Of a DNA stretch of 64,000 bases, positions 1 through 7,371 are shown piece by piece. Below the pieces are notes generated by a model. The model was not told the DNA's origin, ran no database searches, and was given only the letters and a program-made list of their open reading frames with translations. The position numbers and the translations under genes are program-made. The DNA comes from Halobacillus naozhouensis. GTDB taxonomy: Bacteria > Bacillota > Bacilli > Bacillales > Halobacillaceae. The stretch spans positions 1,302,001-1,366,000 of the forward strand of contig NZ_CP121671.1 of assembly GCF_029714185.1 (NCBI RefSeq), written 5' to 3'. Within the stretch, counting starts at the first letter, position 1. Each line of letters begins with the position of its first letter.

Positions 1-200
1 TCGGTACGCTTGCTATTGTCTTAAAGAAGAATAATGAAGCCGTTTGGTCCATTTCATTAGATGAGAATTTTAAAGTTCTTTCTGATGCTTCCGAACAAAC
101 TGTAGGGAACATTAGTTTATATAAAGCAACAATGGAAATGAATCAGCCAACAACTCTATATTATAAAACTACAGAAAGAAAGGACAAGCTATCTTTCTAA
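1..200 (+). CDS. 3' end of an unrecognised protein (partial)
   Basis: An open frame enters from the left edge (first full codon at base 3) and stops with TAA at 198-200, giving about 65 residues rich in Lys, Thr and Ser and ending KDKLSF. No start is inside the window. The alternating hydrophobic/polar pattern suggests a beta-rich domain, but no family is recognised. The next gene lies 93 bp downstream on the same strand with its own ribosome-binding site, so this is probably a separate gene. Confidence 0.5.
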   Translation, partial: GTLAIVLKKNNEAVWSISLDENFKVLSDASEQTVGNISLYKATMEMNQPTTLYYKTTERKDKLSF

Positions 201-293
201 CAAGGCTAAGGCCGTTTTTGTTGCAGTATCTATTTCTTAATTCAATTTGTAAACCAAATTTCATAAAGAAGAAGTATAGAAAGGAGAATCTTA

Positions 294-689
294 ATGGAAA
301 AAATAACGCCATTTTTAATGTTTCAAGATGGAAAGGCTGAAGAAGCCATGAATTATTACACATCCCTCATCGAGGATTCCCAAATCACAAGTATCACTCG
401 ATATGGAGAGGATGAATCTGGTGATGAAGGAACCGTAATGCAAGCTACTTTTACTATAAAAGGGCAAGAATTTATGTGCATTGACAGTAATGTGAAACAT
501 CAGTTCACATTTACTCCTTCGTTCTCAATCTTTGTGACGTGTAGTACGGAAGAAGAACTTGAGAATCTTTATAAGAAACTCAATGAAGACGGAGAAGCCC
601 TAATGCCTATAGACAATTATGGTTTCAGTAAAAGGTTTGGTTGGATAAGTGACCGCTATGGGGTTTCGTGGCAACTTAACCTTCCATAG
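294..689 (+). CDS. VOC-superfamily PhnB-like protein
   Basis: A 131-residue protein of the PhnB / 3-demethylubiquinone-methyltransferase-like branch of the VOC (glyoxalase fold) superfamily. It opens with the typical strand MEKITPFLMFQDGKAEEAMN, has a mid segment reading GQEFMCIDS, and ends with the family-typical FGWISDRYGVSWQLN. These proteins are single-domain homologues of unknown substrate; many lack an obvious metal triad. The length is normal. The ATG follows AAAGGAG at a normal distance. It seems monocistronic. The precise function cannot be read from the sequence. Confidence 0.85.
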   Translation: MEKITPFLMFQDGKAEEAMNYYTSLIEDSQITSITRYGEDESGDEGTVMQATFTIKGQEFMCIDSNVKHQFTFTPSFSIFVTCSTEEELENLYKKLNEDGEALMPIDNYGFSKRFGWISDRYGVSWQLNLP

Positions 690-710
690 TTATATGGAGG
701 GACTTCATGA

Positions 711-848
711 TTGGTTCAACCTTTTAATATCGTTTGGGGACAAATTAAGCGTAAGGATAAAGGGTGGCTGCTGGAGGAGGTAAATCAACGTACTTCTCTT
801 TTGCAAAAAGAAGAGAATGCGGGGGATAAAGCTGATTCTTTGAAGTAG
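711..848 (+). CDS. possible small protein, unrecognised
   Basis: A 45-residue frame starting with TTG, preceded by TATGGAGGG about 9 bases upstream. The product is charged (segments GQIKRKDKGW and LLQKEENAGDKADS) with no membrane segment. The Shine-Dalgarno match is the only support. It could equally be the remnant of a longer gene, because the 250 bp that follow look like decayed coding sequence. Confidence 0.25.
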   Translation: MVQPFNIVWGQIKRKDKGWLLEEVNQRTSLLQKEENAGDKADSLK

Positions 849-1102
849 GATATAGTGCATAAAATGGGAAAACCATCCTTCAGCGGAGGATGATTCCCCC
901 CCCACTAAACCATTATTTTATAGGTTTCAAATAGATAGATTCCGCCGGATTCTCGTTCTGCCATACTTTCAGTCCAAATTTTCCAAATGAAACCCTATGG
1001 AGCTACTTTAGAATGGGATTGGGTGAGCATAGCTGTGGAAGAATATGGATTTTTTCACGAAAAAAGGAACCTATTATTTTCAAGAACTGAGGAGGGGATT
1101 AC
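849..1102. other. gene-poor stretch with short frame and weak hairpin
   Basis: Between the possible small protein and the methyltransferase there is a hairpin at about 872-890 (CATCCT / AGGATG arms) without a T-run, and a 39-codon frame at 987-1106 (starts MKPYGATLEWDW, ends in the TGA that overlaps the methyltransferase ATG). The frame can be extended upstream without a start, so it may be the tail of a decayed gene. No family was recognised. Confidence 0.3.
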
Positions 1103-1813
1103 ATGAGCAATTCTACGGAAGAGACGTATAACAAGTTAGCCCATACCTATCAAAACGATATTGATGAAGCAAGTCCTTACAACGCCTTGTATGAGCGTCC
1201 AGCTATGATAGCTGCTTTGCCCCCGCAATTAAAAGGAAAAAAAGTGCTTGATGCAGGTTGTTCGGCTGGATGGTACTCCTCTCAATTGCTGCAACAGGGA
1301 GCGGAAGTTACTGGGATAGACGTGAGTCTGGAAATGGTGAAGGCAGCGAGAAAGCGTGCAGGTGAACAGGCAACATTTCTGTGCCATGACCTTCAGGACC
1401 CTTTGCCTTTTGAGGACGATTCCTTTGATGTGATTATAAGCTCACTTACGCTTCACTATTTACAAAATTGGAGTTTTACCTTTCAAGAATTCAATCGTGT
1501 TTTAACAGCTGGTGGAACGTTTATATTTTCGGTTCATCACCCTTTCATGGACTATACAAGCCACCATAGTGAAGATTACTTTAAAACTCAATGTCTGTCA
1601 GAAACCTGGAACAAGCCCACTATTACAATTGATGTCAGTTTTTACAGAAGGCCAATGCAAAACATCCTCAATGAAACCACTCAATTTTTCAATCTTGACA
1701 AGCTGATTGAACCCCAGCCGCAAGAAAAGATGAAGCAAGTGAAAGAAAGTGCTTATCACTACCTCATGACTAGCCCGCATTTCCTCATTGTAAAAGCTGC
1801 TTCAACCAAGTGA
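1103..1813 (+). CDS. class I SAM-dependent methyltransferase
   Basis: A 236-residue Rossmann-fold methyltransferase of the Methyltransf_11 type. Motif I is VLDAGCSAGWYS (residues about 48-59) for the SAM methionine, the acidic end of strand 2 is VTGIDVS, and the later motifs are PFEDDSFDVIISSLTLHYL and GGTFIFSVHHP. The substrate is not evident; this branch includes many uncharacterised small-molecule methylases. The start has GAGGAGGGG 5 bases upstream, and the ATG overlaps the stop of the short upstream frame (ATGA). No partner gene follows directly. Confidence 0.85.
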   Translation: MSNSTEETYNKLAHTYQNDIDEASPYNALYERPAMIAALPPQLKGKKVLDAGCSAGWYSSQLLQQGAEVTGIDVSLEMVKAARKRAGEQATFLCHDLQDPLPFEDDSFDVIISSLTLHYLQNWSFTFQEFNRVLTAGGTFIFSVHHPFMDYTSHHSEDYFKTQCLSETWNKPTITIDVSFYRRPMQNILNETTQFFNLDKLIEPQPQEKMKQVKESAYHYLMTSPHFLIVKAASTK

Positions 1814-1920
1814 GTGGAAGGCTGGAAGTTAATTTTTTAGCTGAAGATAGTATTGAAGCAGCAGTATTCCTTTTTTAAGGGACGATCCTTCTGAAATCGG
1901 ATTCATGATCTTGATAATAC

Positions 1921-1976
1921 AAAAAATTCCTGATCCTTACCGCGTATATATCATCCGCGCGGTAAGGATCAGGAAT
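1921..1976 (-). terminator. intrinsic terminator of the small membrane-protein pair
   Basis: A perfect 19-bp stem (1926-1944 with 1958-1976, 13-nt loop). Read on the minus strand it is followed at once by a run of six T (the A-run at 1921-1926), so it terminates the two minus-strand genes that start at 2476. Confidence 0.85.
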
Positions 1977-2017
1977 CACACTAACAAGAATACATCTCCA
2001 TCATGAAGGAGAGGAGA

Positions 2018-2140
2018 TTATCCTCGATCTCTATTAAAATAATCGACAAAGGCATGAAAAATCTCTGTACCTTGGTACGTAAACAGAGAAATAGCCGTTA
2101 ATGAGAACATCGCGATCATAATAAGTCTGAACCATATCAT
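2018..2140 (-). CDS. 40-residue single-span membrane protein
   Basis: A small frame (MIWFRLIMIAMFSLTAIS at its start, ending DYFNRDRG) with a perfect AAAGGAGG 9 bases before the ATG. One hydrophobic helix fills residues 2-21, followed by a short amphipathic tail. It lies 36 bp downstream of another small membrane protein on the same strand and shares its terminator, so the two form an operon. Its ribosome-binding site is inside a hairpin that includes the stop codon of the upstream gene, which suggests translational coupling. No family is recognised; the strong signal and conserved-looking architecture make it likely to be real. Confidence 0.6.
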   Translation of the reverse strand: MIWFRLIMIAMFSLTAISLFTYQGTEIFHAFVDYFNRDRG

Positions 2141-2152
2141 TGGTCGTATCCT

Positions 2153-2183
2153 CCTTTGAAATAACTCGTTTCTATTTCAAAGG
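2153..2183 (-). promoter_or_regulatory. hairpin that sequesters the Shine-Dalgarno of the 40-residue gene
   Basis: The arms CCTTTGAAATA (2173-2183 read on minus) and TATTTCAAAGG (2153-2163 on minus) pair perfectly over 11 bp with a 9-nt loop. The 3' arm contains the AAAGG of the downstream ribosome-binding site; the 5' arm contains the TGA stop of the upstream gene. A ribosome finishing the first gene would open the hairpin. Confidence 0.6.
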
Positions 2184-2476
2184 AGATGAATCACAAAGTT
2201 CGATTGGTAAAATACTGGATTAAGGAAAAAAAGTCTTCTAATGAATGGTACCAGTCTATTTAAAAAGTTCGTGATAAGTATGATTGCAAGAGTAAACAGC
2301 ATGATGACACTAATCGAAAGGTCATTCCCAGTATTATCAACTGACGGGAATGTGCTTTCCAATGTAATGCTCTCCTGCACGTCACCTTGAACGAAGTACT
2401 GCACATTATCCTGCAAAAATAAGAAGGAATAGTTGAGTATGAATAACAGGAGCAGAAAGGAAAGAATTCTTTTCAT
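2177..2476 (-). CDS. small two-span membrane/secreted protein, unrecognised
   Basis: A 99-residue protein with an N-terminal signal-like helix (MKRILSFLLLLFILNYSFLF), a polar extracytoplasmic stretch of about 35 residues, then a second helix (SVIMLFTLAIILITNFL) and a basic tail. The ATG at 2476 is chosen because GGGGAG lies 7 bases upstream; a GTG two codons earlier would be only 1 base from it. First gene of a two-gene minus-strand unit with the 40-residue protein. Function unknown. Confidence 0.6.
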   Translation of the reverse strand: MKRILSFLLLLFILNYSFLFLQDNVQYFVQGDVQESITLESTFPSVDNTGNDLSISVIMLFTLAIILITNFLNRLVPFIRRLFFLNPVFYQSNFVIHLL

Positions 2477-2593
2477 ACACACACTCCCCTCTATAGGTAA
2501 TATTCCAATTATACATGGAATGGATCATTTTTAAAACACTAATTTTATGCTTGAAAGAATTATGAAAACACAAATTTTAAGGAGTGAGGCATT

Positions 2594-2995
2594 ATGAATC
2601 ATAATAGCATAAAAGTAAAATGTGCTGAGGATTGCGGAAACTCCCCAAAGAAACAGCTGCTAAAGGAACTTCATATAGCATTTGCTACCAACGATGCGGG
2701 TCTGCTTATGGAAAGTGTGGACGATCAAATAGTATGGAATATCATCGGTCATAAACTGATCGAGGGCAGAGACCAGGTAGAGAAAGCGCTGGGGCAAACG
2801 GACAACGGCCACGTGACAGAAATCGAAATCAAAAACATTATTACCCACGGCAAAACTGGTGCAGTGGACGGGAATTTACTAATTGATAATAAAAGACGCT
2901 TATCGTTCTGCAACGTCTTCCAATTTACCAGTGCAGGGAAAAATTCAAACATAAAAGAAATTACTTCGTATGTTATTGCAACCGCAGGCTTATAG
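2594..2995 (+). CDS. SnoaL/NTF2-like protein
   Basis: A 133-residue protein with the NTF2-like pattern: an N-terminal helix (LLKELHIAFATNDAGLLMES), then VDDQIVWNIIGHKLIEGRD, typical of SnoaL-like folds, and alternating strands to the end. This fold hosts isomerases and many proteins of unknown role. The first 20 residues contain two Cys (CAEDCG), an unusual extension. It is preceded by AAGGAGTGAG and followed by a strong terminator, so it is monocistronic. Confidence 0.75.
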   Translation: MNHNSIKVKCAEDCGNSPKKQLLKELHIAFATNDAGLLMESVDDQIVWNIIGHKLIEGRDQVEKALGQTDNGHVTEIEIKNIITHGKTGAVDGNLLIDNKRRLSFCNVFQFTSAGKNSNIKEITSYVIATAGL

Positions 2996-3032
2996 CCTAC
3001 TCTATTCACTAGCAGACTTTTTATGTTCAAAG

Positions 3033-3067
3033 AAGCGGGCTTCCTTGTGAGGAGGCCCGCTTTTTTT
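3033..3067 (+). terminator. intrinsic terminator after the SnoaL-like gene
   Basis: Arms AAGCGGGC (3033-3040) and GCCCGCTT (3055-3062) followed by T-rich sequence. Confidence 0.85.
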
Positions 3068-3107
3068 ATGTCAAAACTAGCACACGAAAAATTTTTTAAT
3101 ACTACCC

Positions 3108-3166
3108 TTGCATTATTAAGTAATCTGCTATATATTCTTATTTAGTACTTAATAAAGTTAAGTAAT
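3108..3166 (+). promoter_or_regulatory. sigma-A promoter with dyad operator for the PadR gene
   Basis: TTGCAT (3108-3113), a 17-bp spacer and TATATT (3131-3136) form a near-consensus promoter. Downstream, TACTTAA (3146-3152) and TTAAGTA (3158-3164) form a perfect inverted repeat around a 5-bp centre; a third copy of the half-site, TTAAGTA, lies in the promoter spacer at 3116-3122. This arrangement suits autorepression by the PadR protein encoded next. Confidence 0.6.
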
Positions 3167-3184
3167 TGGCTGGAGGTCATGACA

Positions 3185-3499
3185 TTGAACAAAGAAATGC
3201 TTAAGGGAACCATTGACCTTCTCATTCTTTCCTTACTGGAAGATAAAGATGGCTATGGATATGAAATCTCTAAGGCGATCAAGGAAAAGACGGAAGGAGC
3301 TTTTGAAATGCAGGAAGCCACCCTCTATTTATCGTTGAAACGTCTGGAGAAAAACGGTGCTATTTGTTCCTATTGGGGAAAGGAAAGTCAAGGAGGGAGA
3401 AGGAAGTATTATGCGATTACGGACACGGGAAGACAACAACTGCAGCAATATATTCGCGATTGGGTCCAAATGGCCGAAATGGTCAAGCACTTCATTTGA
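3185..3499 (+). CDS. PadR-family transcriptional regulator
   Basis: About 104 residues, the winged-helix PadR domain without the long C-terminal dimer domain (PadR-s1/s2-like, close to LadR/YvfR-type small PadRs). Diagnostic parts are LKGTIDLLILSLLEDKDGYGYEI, EGAFEMQEATLYLSLKRLE (recognition helix) and GRRKYYAITDTGRQQL (wing). The TTG at 3185 is preferred because GGAGG is 8 bases away and the protein then begins as in the family; the ATG at 3179 is only 2 bases from it. The membrane-protein gene follows after 13 bp, a common pairing in which the PadR protein controls its neighbour. Confidence 0.85.
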   Translation: MNKEMLKGTIDLLILSLLEDKDGYGYEISKAIKEKTEGAFEMQEATLYLSLKRLEKNGAICSYWGKESQGGRRKYYAITDTGRQQLQQYIRDWVQMAEMVKHFI

Positions 3500-3512
3500 G
3501 GAGGGAGGTCCC

Positions 3513-4145
3513 ATGAACCATCTTTCTAGAAAGGTTCTCAGTTTTCGCGATATAAACTATCAGTGGGTGCTCGTTACCTCGATTCTAATTTTTATGGCAA
3601 CACTATATGCAGATCTTTATGAGGATCCTTCCTATGTCCCGCTCCTGGCTGTCTCTGGTTATGGAATAGCCTTACTGGTTGGGGGCATTTGGGGCGCCAT
3701 GAATTACATTGGGCATGTTCGCGTTAACATGGTGTACAGAAAAAATAACGACATTCCTGCTTTTGTGGACAATTTGGCAATAGACCGCGAAGAAAAGCTG
3801 GAGCTGCAAGCCTATTTGGAGGATTATACTAAAGATTTGGTGAGTCAGGGAAAGGATGAAGAAGAAGCTGTCAAGTTAGCCATTGACCATTTTAAAATCA
3901 AGGAGTTTTCTTCTTTATCAAAAGACACGCAAATCTTTAACTTGCATGCTCATTACTACTTGTGGGGATACACAGGAATCGCGGGTGTATTGTGCTTAAG
4001 TTTGTTGTATGTAACAAATGCCGTGATCACATCTTCTCTGACACTTATTGTCTTAGAAGCGACATTATTTGCGTATGGGTTTGGTTTTGCCGCTTTATTT
4101 TTCGTCTATAAGCTGCTCGATACCATTTTATATAGCAAATTATAA
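3513..4145 (+). CDS. HAAS-type membrane protein paired with PadR
   Basis: A 210-residue protein with two N-terminal transmembrane helices (WVLVTSILIFMATLYA; LLAVSGYGIALLVGGIWG), a cytoplasmic helical segment of about 85 residues with LDREEKLEL-like charged helices (HAAS/DUF1700-like: helical, acidic, after DNLAIDREEKLEL), and two C-terminal helices (WGYTGIAGVLCLSLLYV; LTLIVLEATLFAYGFGFAALFFV). Such proteins are often coded beside PadR regulators. The ATG at 3513 has GGGAGG upstream. Biochemical role unknown. Confidence 0.65.
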   Translation: MNHLSRKVLSFRDINYQWVLVTSILIFMATLYADLYEDPSYVPLLAVSGYGIALLVGGIWGAMNYIGHVRVNMVYRKNNDIPAFVDNLAIDREEKLELQAYLEDYTKDLVSQGKDEEEAVKLAIDHFKIKEFSSLSKDTQIFNLHAHYYLWGYTGIAGVLCLSLLYVTNAVITSSLTLIVLEATLFAYGFGFAALFFVYKLLDTILYSKL

Positions 4146-4200
4146 TTTTTTAATTAGAACATCGCCTGTAAGGGGAATCGGAAGAGGAGCGTAACAGAAT

Positions 4201-5025
4201 ATGAGTCTATGGGAATTTTTTGTTTCATTAATACTAGGGTTTGTGGAAGGAATGACGGAGTTTGCTCCCGTGTCATCAACAGGCCACATGATTATAGTTG
4301 ATGAGTTATGGCTGCATTCAACAGATTTGTTAGGTGAATCTGTCGCCAATACTTTCAAGGTGGTCATCCAATTGGGTTCCATTTTAGCTGTTGTGGTCAT
4401 ATTTAAAGATCGATTTATTCAAATGCTTCATTTGGGAAAACAATCAGAACAGTCTGGGAATAAGTTAAAATTATCTCAGGTGATTGTTGGAATTATTCCA
4501 GCCGGACTTCTCGGATTTGCCTTTGAAGATTATATTGATACGTACTTATTCTCTGTAAAAACAGTAATTATTGGTTTATTTCTCGGCGCCATTTTGATGA
4601 TTTTCGCCGACGTTTTTCAGAAGAAAAGAAACGTTAAGACAACGACGGTAGATCAAATTACGTATAAACAGGCTTTAGGTATGGGGCTTTTTCAATGTAT
4701 GGGGTTATGGCCAGGGTTTTCCCGGTCAGGCTCAACGATGTCCGGCGGTGTCATTCTCGGTATGAGTCACAGAGCCTCAGCTGATTTCACGTTTATTATG
4801 GCGGTACCCGTTATGCTCGGGGCAAGTGGTTTATCACTCATCAAAAATTGGCAGTACTTCACACTTGAAGCCATTCCGTTCTTTGCAGTCGGTTTCATTA
4901 GTGCTTTTATTTTCGCGCTGATTGCGATTCGCTTCTTTTTGAAACTGATCAACCGGGTCCAGCTCGTACCCTTTGCCATTTATCGGATCGTTCTAGCTGG
5001 CGCTATTTTTGTTCTATATTTTTAA
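4201..5025 (+). CDS. uppP: undecaprenyl-diphosphatase UppP
   Basis: A 274-residue polytopic membrane protein of the BacA/UppP family that removes a phosphate from undecaprenyl pyrophosphate, recycling the lipid carrier for wall synthesis and giving some bacitracin tolerance. The two active-site signatures are present: EGMTEFAPVSSTGH (residues 17-30; Ala replaces the usual Leu before PVSSTGH) and PGFSRSGSTMSGGV (about 170-183). About eight hydrophobic helices fit the family and the length is normal. It lies 55 bp after the PadR-linked membrane gene on the same strand and may be cotranscribed. Confidence 0.93.
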   Translation: MSLWEFFVSLILGFVEGMTEFAPVSSTGHMIIVDELWLHSTDLLGESVANTFKVVIQLGSILAVVVIFKDRFIQMLHLGKQSEQSGNKLKLSQVIVGIIPAGLLGFAFEDYIDTYLFSVKTVIIGLFLGAILMIFADVFQKKRNVKTTTVDQITYKQALGMGLFQCMGLWPGFSRSGSTMSGGVILGMSHRASADFTFIMAVPVMLGASGLSLIKNWQYFTLEAIPFFAVGFISAFIFALIAIRFFLKLINRVQLVPFAIYRIVLAGAIFVLYF

Positions 5026-5033
5026 AACAGTAA

Positions 5034-5310
5034 GTGAATCAATTTCGTAATTGCTCTTTTTAATACACCAAAGACTGGTAGAATATAAGGCTCTTTTCCG
5101 AAAAGGTTCAAAATAGATTCTTATCTACGTCACAGGGAAATTTTCAGCTCTCTGATAAAAGTACTGTGAACCTGGAGTATTCCGCAATCCTGCCCTTAAC
5201 CTAATAAAAATTATTTCATCATACTTGACTAGACTTTTAGGAGGTACTTCCTTTTTTACGTTTTGAACTCTCTTGGGGCACAAGGGGTTTAAATTATGAT
5301 ATTGATTCAA
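5034..5310 (-). mobile_element. transposase-less inverted-repeat element, copy A
   Basis: A 277-bp element with terminal inverted repeats of about 18 bp (TGAATCAATTTCGTAATT left; the right end reads TTGAATCAATATCATAATT on minus). Both ends recur, inverted, at 58397-58886: about 86 bp at one end with roughly 8 differences by eye, and about 50 bp at the other with roughly 5. The central parts of the two copies are unrelated. The minus strand can encode MNQYHNLNPLCPKR from the end, matched by MNQFHNLSSLCPKR in copy B, as if both retained the first codons of a lost transposase. Confidence 0.65.
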
Positions 5311-5390
5311 GTATTTCTTTTTTCGAAATTAATTAAAAACATATTTACATTTATTGTGTGTTCATGGATACTATAAGAAATATGAAACGC

Positions 5391-5667
5391 GATGAAGAGA
5401 AGAGTAGGTAAACTGAATTCTTTCAAAGAGAGCTCCAGTTGGTGAAAAGGAGTAAGAATGGGTTTACTGAACCAAGCCTCTGAGCTTCACATTGGAACCA
5501 AATGGGGATAGTGTGGCGGGAGCTCCCGATATAGAGCCAGGGTATAAGCAGACAGTCCGGTTTGTCGTACCTGATGAGTTTAATATGGCGACATATTAAT
5601 GAACTAGGGTGGCACCACGATATCAATCTCGTCCCTGAGACTACGGTCTTGGGGGGGAGATTTTTTT
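5391..5667 (+). promoter_or_regulatory. T-box leader (candidate specifier CAA, Gln)
   Basis: Stem I begins GATGAAGAGAAGAGTAG (K-turn and AGTA loop-E strand), carries the distal AGAGAGCTCC...GGTGAAAAGGAG element, and closes with GTTTACTGAACCAAGC. The T-box itself is AGGGTGGCACCACG at 5606-5619, and a terminator (arms about 5626-5640 and 5645-5660, then seven T at 5661-5667) competes with it. Placing the codon as in glycine T-boxes (GAA-N-codon-purine) gives CAA at 5473-5475. The variable T-box base is C, which would pair with a G discriminator, as expected of tRNA-Gln. A weak promoter TTTACA (5344) / TACTAT (5369) lies upstream. Confidence 0.88.
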
Positions 5668-5736
5668 ATGGGACAGCCATACAGTTTTTGCTAAGCCTTT
5701 CCCAGAATGACGTCATAACTTATCAGGAGGATTACA

Positions 5737-6990
5737 ATGAATCTTAAAGAAAAATGGGTGTCGTGGAAATACCCGTTCCTTCTATTGTTTGGAGTTGGGT
5801 TATCTAATGTAGGGGATTGGATCTATTTGATTGCATTAAATCTGATTATTTTAGATATGACAGGGTCTCCGCTTGCTGTGGCTATGCTTTATATTCTGAA
5901 ACCATTAGCTGTATTATGTACAAACTTTTGGTCGGGGAGTATGATTGACCGCTTAAACCAACGAAATCTCATGGTAGGATTGGATATTTTGCGAGCGATT
6001 TTAATAGCTTTACTACCCATATTCTCATCTATCTGGGTCATGTATGTTCTCGTATTATTGATAAACATGGCAGGTTCGGTGTGCGAGCCCACTTCTATGG
6101 CCTACATAACAAAATTAGTATCGCCTGGAAGCAGGAGGCGGTTTAATTCACTGCGAAGTCTAGTAGATTCTGGAGGATTTCTAATCGGTCCGGCGATAGC
6201 GGGTTTATTATTCATGATTGGATCTCCCTGGATGGCGATCTACGTTAACGCCGTGACTTTTTTAGGATCAGGATTCATCATATTCTGGCTGCCTGAGCTG
6301 AAAAAATCACCGAAAGGACAATTAAGCGGGAAACTGCCTTCAATTGATCTTCTAAAAAAGGATTGGAAGATTGTTTATAAGTTTAGTCGTAACTATTCCT
6401 ATGTTATGGCAGTTTATTTTTTATTTGGGCTTATGATGGTGATGGCTGCGGCATTAGATTCATTAGAAGCAGCGTTCGCAACGGAGGTATTATCTTTGTC
6501 TGATACAAAATACGGGTTTCTGGTAAGTATAGCTGGTGCCGGCATTGCATCCGGGGCAATAGTAAACGCCCTAATGGCCAGGAAGTTGAGCATTCAAGTC
6601 ATGATTGGAATGGGATCACTGTTTGTGTCAGGAGGGTATATCATTTATGCATTCTCCAGTAACTTTAACATGGCGGCCTTAGGGTTCTTCATCCTTTCAT
6701 TTTCGCTGGCCTTTGCTTATACAGGTTTCCACACCTTCTATCAAGAAAATATTCCAGTCGATGTTATGGGCAGGGTGGGAAGCATATACGGTATATTGGA
6801 AGCCGTCTGCATTATTGGTGTGACGGCAGCATTCGGTGTTGCTGCTCAATTGATTACTATCCAAGTCGTTGTGATTGCGGGTTCATTTCTGATGTTAGGT
6901 ACGACGGTAATTTTATGCCTCGTAAGCTTTTATTCTGCTAAAAGAATAGCTAGTCAAACGATTGAGAGGAATTCTGTAAATGTTCGTTAA
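5737..6990 (+). CDS. MFS transporter under T-box control
   Basis: A 417-residue major facilitator protein (MFS_3-like / enterobactin-exporter-like branch) with about 12 hydrophobic helices. It has the loop 2-3 motif as GSMIDRLNQRNLMVGLD (a variant of GxxxDRxxRR) and a central loop near residues 195-215 (LKKSPKGQLSGKLPS). The ATG has CAGGAGG 7 bases upstream. The T-box leader in front of it means expression should rise when one aminoacyl-tRNA becomes scarce, so the substrate is likely an amino acid, a peptide, a precursor or an analogue; which one, and import or export, cannot be told. The gene stands alone; downstream is a decayed gene. Confidence 0.85.
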   Translation: MNLKEKWVSWKYPFLLLFGVGLSNVGDWIYLIALNLIILDMTGSPLAVAMLYILKPLAVLCTNFWSGSMIDRLNQRNLMVGLDILRAILIALLPIFSSIWVMYVLVLLINMAGSVCEPTSMAYITKLVSPGSRRRFNSLRSLVDSGGFLIGPAIAGLLFMIGSPWMAIYVNAVTFLGSGFIIFWLPELKKSPKGQLSGKLPSIDLLKKDWKIVYKFSRNYSYVMAVYFLFGLMMVMAAALDSLEAAFATEVLSLSDTKYGFLVSIAGAGIASGAIVNALMARKLSIQVMIGMGSLFVSGGYIIYAFSSNFNMAALGFFILSFSLAFAYTGFHTFYQENIPVDVMGRVGSIYGILEAVCIIGVTAAFGVAAQLITIQVVVIAGSFLMLGTTVILCLVSFYSAKRIASQTIERNSVNVR

Positions 6991-7049
6991 ATGATTCAGC
7001 AGATTTGATCCATTTTGAAAAGGATAAATAGGTTGTATAAACAGAAGCG

Positions 7050-7248
7050 GTTCGGCTGCTGGTGAAACATGGGTTTGAGAAACTCGATTGCACCGAATTG
7101 AAGCAGGGGTAATGCCACATAATATTGGATCACTTCGGGTGGCAGAAAAGCTGGTTTTCATAAAGAAGGGATCGCCAGGAAAAATGTTAAGATAAATGGT
7201 CAATGGGAAGACCATCAGGTGTTAGCGATTATTAATCCAGAAGATTAG
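7050..7248 (+). pseudogene. decayed GNAT (RimJ/RimL-type) acetyltransferase, 3' part
   Basis: The C-terminal half of a RimJ-type N-acetyltransferase can be read in pieces: RIEAGVMPHNIGSLRVAEKL (from about 7094), then after a one-base deletion near 7169 the other frame gives KNVKINGQWEDHQVLAIINPED ending at TAG 7246-7248. A further frame break lies upstream, where the first part of the gene is missing. MPHNxxSxRVAEKLGF is the acetyl-CoA-binding and following helix of this family. It sits just after the MFS gene; whether it was once in the same T-box operon is inference. Confidence 0.65.
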
Positions 7249-7371
7249 AATTCGCCTGCGTAAGAATATGTTCCCTTAAACAATAAGGAGGAGTTGATGG
7301 TACTTCCTTTTGGGTGCTTGATAACGGTTTGTTGTTTTTTACAAAGATATAGGCTTAAGCAGATGCTGAGA

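Noticed and set aside
1008..1022. 15-base match (TTAGAATGGGATTGG) between 1008-1022 and 35918-35932 (array 2).
   Set aside because: No periodic copies surround the 1008 site and it lies in a short open frame, so a chance match is likelier than a stray repeat unit.
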